Assembly (NCBI RefSeq): GCF_900496995.4
Contig: NC_044027.1
Coordinates: 14,222,743-14,286,742 of the forward strand
DNA: 64,000 nucleotides
Direction: 5' to 3'
From: Aquila chrysaetos chrysaetos
Taxonomy: Eukaryota; Chordata; Aves; Accipitriformes; Accipitridae
Shown piece by piece: positions 33,201 through 45,200 of this stretch; position 1 is the stretch's first letter; each line of letters opens with the position of its first letter. A program made the position numbers and the translations under genes. The notes beneath the pieces were generated by a model. The model searched no databases. It was given only the letters and a program-made list of their open reading frames with translations, and was not told where the DNA came from.

Positions 33201-36200
33201 CGACAAGCTAGATGAGAAGTTGGTAACTATTTCATCCTACCTAGCCTGTACATTATATCAAAACTGGATATACCCAGTGCTGTTTGGAACATGGTCCTGC
33301 TGCCTGGCCCTCTAATAGCACCAGGGTGGGTTGGTTCCTGGGGCCTTCCCACCTTGCTGGACTGGAAAGAGCTCTGGAGCCAAGGCCTTCAATTTGCTGG
33401 ATAATTTTTGTTTACAATATGTGTGGAGCTGGTGGAACAGGCAGATTCTCCCCTCTCTCCCTTTGAGGGATTGGTGTGTTAGCCCAGACTTGTCCCACCT
33501 CTTAGGAGTAAGTTCTTGCTTGATGACTCATCTGTGATGTCTTAAGAGAAGCTTAAGTTATAGTCAGGTCTCAAGCAAACCTCTGAGTGCAGCTTCCTTT
33601 GTTAAGTCTCCTGCATTTAAGGACTTGCTCCTGGTCAGGATTTCTGTGCAAGAGGGGCCCAAAGAGAGAGAGAGGTGGCAGTGTGCTAGTCCGGTGTTTT
33701 CAAAGACTTAGACCTGTGGAGCTGCACTGGATATGATGCTTCAAAAGCCGCAAGTTTAAAGAGAAGAGCAGTGAGGATCCTGGGCTGTCTCCCACTTCTC
33801 CATCATGCATGAGCATGGGAGAAGAGTAGAAGGAGGAAAGGGGAGATAACAGCGCAGGTCTGGGAAAAACAGTGCAGAGCAGGGTGTCTAGGCACAGCTG
33901 AGACTCTGCAGAGCTGAGGAGTTTGAATTTGACCTGATAGGAGGCAGGGAGCTGAGGGAAGGATTTCGGGCAGAGTGCGAGGTTTTTTAGGATTCTCTTC
34001 TCTGTAATTTTTACAGTGATGCAGAGTTCTTGGTGCAATCGCCATCTGCCTCTGAGGTCTGCCAAAAATAGCAGTAACCTCACAGCAAGCCCTGCACCCT
34101 GGGTGTCTCCAAGAAAGCAGCGCTATGTGTTGGGAAAGGTTCCCTTGGTGTCCACGAGTGCTCCCATGCCATGTTGCTTGTTCAAACAGACCGTGGGTAT
34201 TCACTAACGCCCTACTCTCTCGGGTGTGTTTGCAGGCATATGCAGATTACATGGGCTTCATCCTCACTCTGAATGAAGGTGTCAGGGGCAAGAAGCTGAC
34301 CTGTGAATACAAAGTTTCAGAGGTAGGAGAAGAGTTTGGATCCCCTTGTTTCTCCTTTTCTGCCTTTTTCTTTTCTTTCTTTTGGTGGTTGGTTTTTTTT
34401 TTTTTTTTTTTTTTTTTGGCTCTACAGTGAATATTTCCTAGGCGAGGAACGAGTTGGCAGCTTATCTGTGAGCCAGGGAGAATAAATGTGGTTGGGTTAT
34501 GCTTGGGGATGCAAATGTCAGCCTGCAATCCTCAGCCCAGGATGCAGAGGCTCTGTGTGTGCTTGCTGGATGGGAAATCAAGCAAGTTACAAGTAGAGAG
34601 AAGCTGGTAGTGACAAGGAGGATGCAGAAAGGACGTTTTGACCCTGTTTTCACAGTCTGGCTTCAACCAGTGATGTTTTGAAGATGTGATGTTCCCTCCT
34701 GGTTGCAGGCAAAAGGCTGAGATGTCTGTACCATTCCTGTTCTCCCACTGGCTTTTCTGTAGGACCTTGGGCAAGTCACTTGTCTCCCTGTTCCTAGGCT
34801 TCCTTGTTGCTCAGACTGTGTTAACAGCACCGATCTCCTCGGTCCACACTGTAGCTGAGCTGTGTGAGGTCTGGTTTGACAGCATGTGAGCTCAAGGCAT
34901 GTCAGTAAGTGAACCTGCCTCACCAAGGGTTGTGCTGAGGGCTACGGAGCATGCAGGAGGGCTGGGGAGGTAGGTTTAGCCTGCGGGGCAGGATCACCCC
35001 TTCTGAGGTGTTAAGCAGAAAGGATCTATTTTTCCCCTTGCATTAATGTGACTGTCACCCGGTTCTGTCTGCTGCTGTGGCCAGTTTTAATGCCTATTCA
35101 CTTTATCAGGGCATGGTGAGATTGTTTGGAGCCAGAGGGGAAGGGCAGGCATCCTCACTGGTGTTACTGCCTGGCCTCAGCCATGCTCAGTGTTGGCCTG
35201 AGGTCTCTCCGGTGCTGCCATGATCTGCAGAGCTTATGTTGGCCACCAGCTTAGCTTCTGTGTTGCATGCTGGATCCCCCTCCCTTGTTGTGCATTGCAA
35301 TGGGGAGATTCTTGGCTACGTTTTTACTGTTCAAACTTATCGCGGCTATCCAAGAAAGCTGGGAATAGCCTAAAAAGATCTAGGCAGAATGGGAAGCAGG
35401 CTGTGTGTTTACAGCTTCATTCTGGGATGGGAAGGCAGTCTACAATGATCTTTAACCTAGTCATTTATGTTTGAAGCAGGCATGTTAAGGCCAGCCTTCC
35501 CTTCTAGGAGCCAGTGTGTGAATGAGAAACTTGCTTGTAGTTCATGGGGGCATCAGGGATAATGAGTCCCTCCCTAACAGGCTTTGTGTCCACCTTTTGT
35601 TCCTTCAATTCAGTAGAAACTGCTGTCAAATGCTGCTCTTGCTTTCCGCTGTTTGCATTTCACTTTTGAGTTTTGTCTCTGTCATGATCTCGCTCATTCC
35701 CAACCATTCACAGAGCAGTTCTAGGAAAACAAAGCATTAAAAATGAGCAAAACAAAGGTGGGGGGGGAACCCTCTTCTGCCACCCCCTTTGAGCTGTCGG
35801 CTATCTAGGAAAAGCTGTATCAGGGCTGCGTCTGTGCAGCAGATCCCTCTTGGAGGGAATATTTTCCATCCATGGTCCCAGTCCAGGTGACAAACAAGAG
35901 ACACGATCCTGACTGCTTGGGAAGTGGCCGGGAACTTGCCTCATTCCCCTTGCGCTGAGGAGAGCAGAAGCCTGTGACTTGAGGCACAGGTGGAGCATCC
36001 CCAGGGTTGCCTTGTTGATGAGGTTGCCTGTTCACGCGGGTTCATTTGTAGATCAAACTGCTTATCTGTGCTTTTAAAGGCTCAGCCCCTTGTGGCCTCT
36101 GCTTGCATCTCTGCTCTGCTTTCTTCTCTTTTGCCGTACCTGCTGCTGATATGCTTTTGTGCCGTCCCATCTTCTTCCCTGATCAAATGCTGGGGACGCC

Positions 36201-39200
36201 TTCCTTTGGCAAATGACCTCCTGGAATCCTTTCTGCTGAATACATATCCTCTCTGCAACTTACTGGTATTGCTTTGCTGTGGGGAAAAAAAAGAAAGTAT
36301 GGTCTACTCTGCTTTGAAAGAGACAGCTTAATGGTTTCCAGAGTAGCATGTGTCAATACCAAACTGTCTGCCGGAGCGAGAGCTGGATCCTTTGGGGGCT
36401 GAACCCCTTCTGAGACTTGCTGAGCTTGCTCTGCTCTTACTGAAAAATTGCATGGAGCTGTCTGGGGTTTTGCTGGAGGCATCTGACATGTAGTGATAGC
36501 TGAGCTGTTGTTTAGGACTCTGGCGTAGACACTATGTCTGGCACTATGTTGTATGACTGATAGGCTGTGACCTGCCTTCTCCTCCTGGAGGGAGTGCTTT
36601 TCACGTGGGGATCCATGCAGCAACTGCTGGGGGTGCAGCCTGGAGCAGTTTTTCAAAGCTGTGACTTTGATCAGAGGAGCAGTGCAGCAAGGAGGAGGTT
36701 AATTTTGGCCATGCAAGGAGCAGACCTTCCCTTCAAACAGTTTGCTGCAGTGGGGGAAATTGGCTGGCCTTGTGACTTGCTCTGGTTCTGGGAGGGAAGT
36801 GTGGGAAGAAGCAAATGCCCCGTTTTTAGCAGGTCCCCCCTCTGACAAGGCCTAAGGAGCCCACAGGGACAGGCTTTGGTCCCCGCGGGCAGCTCTGCTG
36901 CTGTGATGCCTTCTCAGCACCTCCGTCTGCCTGGCCCCTGCTCTTGAGAGATGCTGACAGGTCTCTGCTCTGCAGGAGGCTCTGTGGTTTGCCTTTGGGA
37001 CCGATGGCAGACTCAGGGTCAAGGGGATGCAAAATCAGCACAATGAGAAGAGCAAGGAGAGCAGGGGGGAGGCTGCCCTTGCTTTGATCACTGGAAAGGT
37101 AAAGCAAAAATAGAGCTGAAAAACCCAGCCAAGCAAAACAAGGCTGCAGTGGTGCTGATGGTTGTGTTCCCGTAAGCTCTGCTCTTCCCCTCCTTCTCCC
37201 CCACTGGGGTCAGCCCTGGATGCACAAGTTTCCTCTGCTGGACAATGGGAAGCTGCTTCCTAGTAACCCCCTTTTCAAAGGGCCTTGAGCCCAAAACGAG
37301 CCGCATCTCTTTAATTATTTACTGGCATGGCTGAGCCAGCAGCTGGGTCCTGCTCTCCCGTGTTCAGTGGGGCTAGGCTTTTTAATCCCTTTAAAGCAAG
37401 TGAGTGGGGAAGGGGAGGTTTGACTCTCGTGCTCCCCAAGGCCTGCGGGCAGATCTGGGGAGGGGGAAGGAGCCAGTCCTTGCCAGCCATTTATCCGTGC
37501 AGCACTGAGTGCTTGCTGAGAGGGGTTTGAAATACGGTGGCTGCTCATAATGAGCTGCTGGTGCCGGCGGATAAATCACCAGCACGATTTAATTATTTAA
37601 TGCAACCCAGTGCTGGGGATGCTGTTGCTTAATTGGAGGGGAATGCAGTAGCAAGGAAGGAGTAGAGCTGAGTCCAAACCTGGCCCAGTGCAGTGGGGAG
37701 ATGCCTGGTTTCTGCAGCGTTTTGGGCAGCGGGGAGCTGAAGGCAGAGGGCGTCATGCTGCCTCAGTCCACTTGAATCTGGGGCACTTGTCCATTAGTGG
37801 CTCCAGCTTGCAGCCTCACCAGGGCACCCAGAGATTCTGCCCCTCCCTGTGTCCCTTGGCACTTGGGTCTTGTGTTCCTGGTGCGCTCAGGTCTTGTCCT
37901 CTATCCCAGCCTCTAGCCTGGCTCAGTGGCCAAGTGTCAAGGTCCTGTGGGGTGGGTGGATACTCCTCTGCCCGATTCTGCTTCCCACTGGCTGATCCCA
38001 CCATGTCCTTGGCATGGCACCTTGGGAGCTGCTGTCTGTAGAAGGCTGTATCTGCCATGAGACCCTTCCTTCTGGGAGTGGAGAGCGTGGGGAGTGATGT
38101 GCAGCTGGTTCAGCGGCAGCACAGCTCTGCCATGCCTGTCTCTCCACCCGCCCTCTTCAAGTGGCACTTCAAGGGCTAGAAACTTGCTGGGCTCGGCTGT
38201 TTTCTTGTCCTCCCGGCAGGCAGCGTGAAGAATTGAACCACAGCCCAGGAGACCAGCCAGCTTCACATGGTCGATGCCTCCAGCAAAGTCAAACCAGCCG
38301 CTGCTTCTGCTGTCCTCTTTGTCCCCTTGAAGGAGGAATCCCCTCTCGAGACAGAGGAGCCTACATTGCCCGGGGCCTGGCCAGCTGCTGTGGTGGCTGA
38401 CGGCTCTCTGGCTGCTTGGAGTCAGGCGAGGAGGATTCCAGAGCCTCTGGCAGGCTTGACCGGTTGTCGGCAGAGCCTCCTAAAACTGGAGCTGCTTAAA
38501 GTGCTGCCTATGGTGTTGCCTCTTGGTGCGTGGGGTATAGCCGTTCCCCAGCTGTACGAGCAAGGCATGGAGGAGGTTGCATGCATTGGACAGCCCTGGT
38601 CCTAACAGTACAGCTTGAGACATCATGCTGTATCACCTGTTGCAGCTGCCTTCTTTTCCTTCATGGCCACAGCAGTGCCACCTCCAGTCACACTCATACA
38701 TCCTGCGCAGGTTCCTCATTTTCTCCTTCCAGCACTAGGTATAAGAAAGATGGCTCTGTTGTCTTGCTCTTGCTGTTGTCTTCCCATCAGCTTTGTGTCT
38801 GTATTGAGACATTTCTGTGAATGCTGAGAGCTTCTCATGCTTGCTCTGATGAGGCCACTGGTGGGCAAACCAGCCTACCTCTTCCCCCAGTGTTGTGGTT
38901 TAACCCCAGCCAGCAACTAAGCACCATGCAGCTGCTCTATCACTCCCTGCCTCAGCTAGACAGGGAAGAGAAAATATAACAAAAGGCTTGTGGGTCGAGA
39001 TAAGGACAGGGAGAGATCACTCAACCAATTACCGTCACAGGTAAAACAGACTCGACTTGGGGAAAATTAACTTAATTTATTGCCAATCAAACCAGAGTAG
39101 GGTAATGAGAAATAAAACCAAATCTTAAAACACCTTCCCCCCACCCCTCCCTTCTTCCCGGGCACAGCTTCACTCCCGAATACCTACCCCCCCGCAGCAG

Positions 39201-42200
39201 CGCACGGGGATGGGGAATGGGGGTTACGGTCAGTTCATCACAGGTTGTCTCTGCCGCTCCTTCCTCTTCAGGGGCAGGACTCCTCGCTCCTCCCCTGCTC
39301 CAGTGTGGGGTCCCTCCCACAGGAGACAGTTCTCTGTGAACTTCTCCAATGTGAGTCCTTACCACAGGCTGCAGTTCTTCACAAACTGCTCCAGCGTGGG
39401 TCCCTTCCACAGAGTGCAGTCCTTCAGGAGCACACTGCTCCAGCGTGGGTCCCCCACGGGGTCACACGTCCTGCCAGCAAAGCTGCTCCAGTGTGGGCTC
39501 CTCTCTCCATGGGGCCACAGGTCCTGCCAGGAGCCTGCTCCACCGTGGGCTTCCCGTGGGGTCACAGCCTCCTTTGGACATCCACCTGCTCCAGTGTGGG
39601 GTCCTCCCCGGGCTGCAGGTGGAGATCTGCTCCACTGTGGGCCTCCATGGGCTGCAGGGGACAGCCTGCCTCACCATGGTCTTCCCCACGGGCTGCAGGG
39701 GAATCTCTGCTCCAGCACCTGGAGCACCTCCTCCCCCTCCTTCTTCACTGACCTGGGGGTCTGCAGGGTTGTTTCTCTTACATATTCTCACTCCTCTCTC
39801 TGGCTGCAGTTTCTGTGCCAGAGCAACTTTTTTTCCATTCTTAAATATGTTATCCCAGAGGCGCTACCACTGTTGCTGATTGCCTTGGCCTTGGCCAGCA
39901 GTGGGTCTGTCTTGGAGCCGGCTGGCATTGGCTCTGTCAGACATGGGGGAAGCTTCTAGCAGCTTCTCACAGAAGCCACCCCTGTAACCCCCTCCTCCCC
40001 TGCTACCAAAACCTTGCCACGCAAACCCAATACACCTAGATAGCCACGGGATTGGAGCTGCTGTGGCAGTCTGGCTGGTATGAGTTTGAAGCAACACGAA
40101 TGACGCTGAGAAGGTTGACTTGTGATTTGGCCCTGCTGTGCTGGGTGCTGTACAAATGCTAACACTATCACTGCTAATCCTGGCTCCTAAGAGATACTTC
40201 AGGACAAAGATTAGAGGCCTTGAGAAGGGCCTCTAAATCACATCATCAGCCACTGGTGAGGATATACAGTAAGTGCTGTGCTGTGTCCTGTGGGGGGATA
40301 CAGGACCCTCAAGATGCAGAGCCTGAGTTTTGTGTTGGAGATCCCTGAATTGTGTAGCACTTCCTTGCTTCTCAGTCCTCTATGCCCTACAGCTAGAAGC
40401 TTGCTGTAGCTCTTCTCCCAGAGGTTTTAGAGCATAGTGCTGTTACAGCTCATGAAAGACTGTGTGGGCGACTGGAGAGCCTGCCTCGGGCTGGGCTTTG
40501 TACTGGACTGATCTTCTGAGGGGAAGGATGGCTTTCCCGGCCCCTCTGCATTTCTGGGAGGGTTGGCACATTGTGTTTCTGCTTGCTGCCCTTGGGAAGG
40601 ATGGTGTTGGCTTTAATGACTCCAATCCAGGGCAGAGATGTCAGAGCCTGAGGGACTGCTCTGTTTTATGTCACCGTGACCCCTCATCTTCTTTGTCTCT
40701 GTAGCCCATTGAAAAGCTGGTGGCTCTTCTGAACACCCTTGACAGATGGATCGATGAAACCCCGCCAGTGGATCAACCTTCTCGCTTTGGGAACAAAGCC
40801 TTCAGGACCTGGTATGCCAAACTAGACCAGGTGAGCATGTCTTTCACGTGTAGTGTTACACGCAGCTCCTACAGAAGGGCAGTGTGCCCAGCGGGGGTAG
40901 CAGAATGGCTCTGTCATTGTGTGGCAGCTGAACAGCCTACAGAGGAATTGCTCAGATAAGCTGTGAAGGATCCACCTCTTGATATGCATCACTCTACCCC
41001 TGATCTGGTGCTGTCTTCTCCTCTTATGAGAGCATATGGTCCATGTAAATGCTCTTGCCTGGGTCTCCAAGTCCTGGATGAGCCATGAGGGCCCTCCAAG
41101 CCCAAGGAACTCCTGTGCTCTGTAACTCCTCACTGTGTCTTCTAGCTGATGGGTGATACAGAAAATCAGGAAGGTTGTGAAACTGATTGACTTCCTTCAG
41201 CTCAGAGCACTTGCTCTGCACTGAACTCTGGAGGTGGTGCAGGCACAGTCCCAGCAGCAATGAGCTTGCAGGTGGTCTGCTCTATTAATGCTTTTGTCCT
41301 GGAGGTGACTCGGTGGGTAACTGGGTTGATGTACTTGGATGGTGAAGCTTTTTTTTCCTGCAGGATGCGTGTGGCCTGGATAAGTGTTAGGACAAGCTCT
41401 CCCTGGATTGCTCCACCTCTGGAGATGACTTCTTCAACAGGAGAATTTGCTCCTCTGTCATGCTGGGTCTGGCCATTGTAGGAGCGCACCATTGCAGCTC
41501 CCACTCTGCAACAGTGTCTGAGCAGAGGGTGACCTGTTCCTGGGGACTGTGACAGATCTGCACTCACTTGAGGGAGTCTTTTGTGTCTTTCAGGAAGCAG
41601 AAAAGTTGGTCGCAACAGTGATTCCCAAGCATTTGGCTGATGCTGCACCAGAAGTGGCCGTGTACCTGAAGGAGTCCGTGGGGAACTCCACCCGCATTGA
41701 CTATGGCACAGGTAGCTGCGCATGCACGCTGGCCAAGGCTGGACTCCCTGTGGTCGTGACTCTTTGGAGCCTGGTGTTGCATTTATTTAAATATGTTATT
41801 GCCACTATTTTTAGTGCCAGCTTGAAACAAACGCCTGCCTTCTAGGGCCTCCTCACCCCTATGTCCAGTGTGGGCTATGACCAAGAGAGCTGGGGCTGGG
41901 AGCAGGGCTGTGCTAGAGCTATGACACCGTTTTCATGTGTCATCCCAGGAATTGTGAACTGAGCTGTGCAAGCTGTTCTGGGATAAGCTGTAGGAGCTGC
42001 TTTACTGCATACAGCAGTCTTGCACCTGCTGATCTGCCATCGGCAGTTTAGAGGGATAAAATACAATTGCTTGAATTGGAATTAGAGTGGGAACCAAGTT
42101 CGTGTTCAGTGGGAGGTGTCTTGAGGTCTGGTGCTCCCTAGAAGTGACATCACTGCTTACAGAGTGACTTTGAAATCTGAAGGTAGAAGCATTTTGCACC

Positions 42201-45200
42201 TAAGGAGATACTGAATTGCAGGTTCAAGTAACCACACTGGCTTCAATTAGACCTAAATCCAGAATCATCTACATGCTCTGCTCCTCTGTCTGGAGGACAG
42301 GTGTGCGCTCACCAAAAGGCAGGAGAGCAGGACGCTGTGGGTGCAAGGAAATGTGACTTTGGACCTGGGCAGGGAGAGGAAGAGGAGGACGTGGGTAAAA
42401 GGATGAAGAGCTAGAGGCTGTGCAGTGCTTGCCAGGAAAGCTGCGGCTTGCCGGCACCAGGGGGAGATGTTGTCTTTGGAAAGAGACCCACTGGCTGGGG
42501 TTTTGTCAGCTCAGGGAAGGAAATTCAGCCTTTCCTCCCCTCCTGTGTGTCCCAAGCCAGAGGCCTATGTCCTAGCTCACAGTGGCCAGACCACAGGTGC
42601 ACTTTGTTCCTACACTGGGAGCTGTGCTTCTTCATAGAGTGGAGCTGCTGATTTTGTACTCTGCCTTCTTCTGTGGTCCCTTCCACTAAAAGACGTTTCT
42701 GGGTTTGCTGGTTATTTCTTTTCCTTGATGTTAGCTGGAGGACCAAGCTGCAGAGGCTCAGCCTGAGATCCCAGTACCTTCTGGGACAGACTGTTTCCGG
42801 CAGCGTCATGGGATCTGCATCCTTCCAACACAGAGATATTTTTGAAGCGGGAGGAAATCTGTTTACTTGCAGATGTGAGGTTCTCTCGCATCCCCCAAGC
42901 AGATGACTCTGTGGTGCTCCACTTCCCCTGCTGTGCCAAGCTCCTGGGAGAGGCCCTGCCTTGCTCCCAGCATGCCCAGTGTTGGAGCTGTTTTTCCTCA
43001 AAAAGTTGTCTTTTCTCAAAGTTTAAATTCATAAATCACCTTATGAATGTCTAGAAGATATACTTTGGGTGGGTGCTGCATGGGGATGAAATATTGTCAG
43101 CTCATGGCGTTAATAGGGGCAATAGGGTTGCGGCTCCTGAGATGGGACTGTGACCACTGTGATTTCTGAAGAGCTGTTGTGGTGTCCGCAGAAAGGTTGT
43201 CCTGGGGACTAGAGACACCAGTGTCATGCCTCTTTGTCTTTTAACTCTAGGGCACGAAGCTGCATTTGCAGCCTTTCTCTGCTGCCTCTGCAAAATCGGT
43301 GTGCTCAGAGTGGATGACCAGATGGCCATCGTCTTTAAAGTATTTAACAGGTGAGGTAATGGAAGGAGAAGGGCTGGAACCCTTGGGCTGTTTGGGGGCA
43401 GGTCCCTGACAGTGTCCGCTTTCAGCTGTCTGAGATGTGTGAGGTGTTACTGCCTGTTCTGTATGCCAGACTCCTCCTGTAGTCTGGGCTTATTGTGCCC
43501 CCTTTCTTCCACTCATCCGCACCCATGTGAGAGTAAGAAATTTTAAGAGCAGTCTCCTCCTGGGGTGTGAGCTGGGCAAATCAAGGGTCTTCTACAAAGA
43601 CGTGTACATAATTAGAGAACGTGAGTGCTGAACGGCTTGCTGGCCTAGGGAAAAAGGGCAGAATGGGAAAACTGAAGACAAACTTAGCCAAAATTAGGAG
43701 GCAGATGTACTTTTTAATGGACTGTATGGTGACCCATCATAACTATCTCCAAAAGAGGTGATAGCATCTTGTCTGTTAGAGGCTGAGTGTCTTTCTGGAA
43801 AGTTACTTTAGCTGAGCACAAGTTACTGAGCTCTGCAGAAGTATGTGGGTGAAGCTCTGTGCTTTGTAATAGACAGGAGTATCTGATCAGAGGATCTAAC
43901 ATCTCTTCAGGCATTAAAAAAGGAAAAACGCAAAACCATCTATGAAACTGGCAGGCCTCCACTGCTGTTCTAGATGTGTTTCCAGCCCAGGAGGTAGAGT
44001 TGGTAGTGATGGAACTGGTGGAATGGGTATTTGGAGTCCAGAGATCTAATCCCAGCTGTATCACTGTTTGGTGGTGTGGAAACAAGTTCCTTCAATAGTA
44101 CTTCCAGCTTTAATTTTCCACCTGAAAAGTGGAAGCAGCAGTTGCTGTAAGGTGGAAAGCTTTCTGAGCTCTTCTGGAAGTTGTTGAAGGAGAGTAAAGC
44201 GTCAATGTTTTCAGATAACGGTGGGGTTGGGGAAAGATCTGCACCAACATAAGACACTGCAGATAAAATAAACCCCTGCCACTTGATTTCTTAGTGAATT
44301 TGGTGTAAACCCCCCCCCCCCCCAGTTTTTAAAAGGTGCTTGTATTTGCTACTATACATACCATCAGGCTGCTTTCTGTGGCAAAGGAGCTGAATATATA
44401 TTCTGTGTACTGTGCTGTATGTGGGGGTCCTGCTTGCAAGTGATAAAGTTGTGTCCTTCTCCAGACTGGTTGCTCTTGTCCTCATGTAAGTCAATGAAAA
44501 CAGAAGGCAGCCTTGTCTTAACCCTTCCTTCTCTCTTTGGTCTCAGGTACCTAGAAGTGATGCGAAAACTTCAGAAGACCTACAGGATGGAACCTGCTGG
44601 CAGCCAGGGCGTGTGGGGCTTGGATGACTTCCAATTTCTACCTTTCATATGGGGCAGTTCCCAGCTGATAGGTACTAATAAAAATCTTCTTGTGTCCCAG
44701 CCTGCCCCCTGCCCTGTCTGTCTAGGTTGCAAAGATGATGGGGCTTGGGACTGACTTTTAAATTCAAATATATCAGATTTGTGTGTAATACAGCAGAATA
44801 GTTTGCTTGGGGCTTGGATTTTTTTTTTTTTCCTCAGCTTTCCAAATTAAGCTAGTTGCTTAGGTTGAGAGATGGAAGGCTTCCTTGCACAGTACATCTG
44901 TGTTTATTGCAATGACTACAAGCTTTTTAAATGGAGAGTCTTGTTTTTGGTGCTAGAAAACACATTTTCTGCCCTGGGGAGTTTACCAGGTGCTCTTACC
45001 ACTGAGGCACTGGAGTGGGAGATGAGATGAAAGGGAGCAGCTCTGTGCTGACTTCTGAAGAACTCCAACGGGAGGATCGTGTTTCTTCTGGAAGAGGGGC
45101 AGGACAAGACCTGACTGAACTTGATCTCAGAAGGGGGGTGCCATACAGGTTACTTTCTATTGTCTCTCACTCTTTTTAGACCATCCAAATCTGGAGCCTC

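Larger units (their letters stand above)
38891..40034 (-). mobile_element. Solo LTR of an avian endogenous retrovirus
   Basis: The element is 1144 bases long and is read in sense on the minus strand. It begins TGTATTGGGTTTGCGTGG and ends GGTTAAACCACAACA, so it has the TG...CA ends of an LTR. A poly(A) hexamer AATAAA occurs on the same strand at 39081-39076, 186 bases before the end. Flanking bases CCTAG and CCCAG form a near-perfect 5-base target duplication. No internal retroviral coding region is attached, so this is a solo LTR left by recombination between two LTRs. I recognise the end sequences as common in neoavian birds, but I do not assign a library family name. It lies antisense to PTPA inside intron 3. 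Confidence 0.85.
34323..40704 (+). other. PTPA: PTPA intron 3 (6.4 kb)
   Basis: Carries the T25 tract at 34393-34417 and the solo LTR at 38891-40034. The remainder is unique-looking intron with short unrelated open frames. I found no exon for the extra segment of the long human isoform. Confidence 0.6.

Noticed and set aside
39210-39959. 249-codon plus open frame with repeated Ser/Pro/Cys units
   Set aside because: It is the LTR tandem array read in the antisense direction; the periodicity comes from the DNA repeat and not from a protein.
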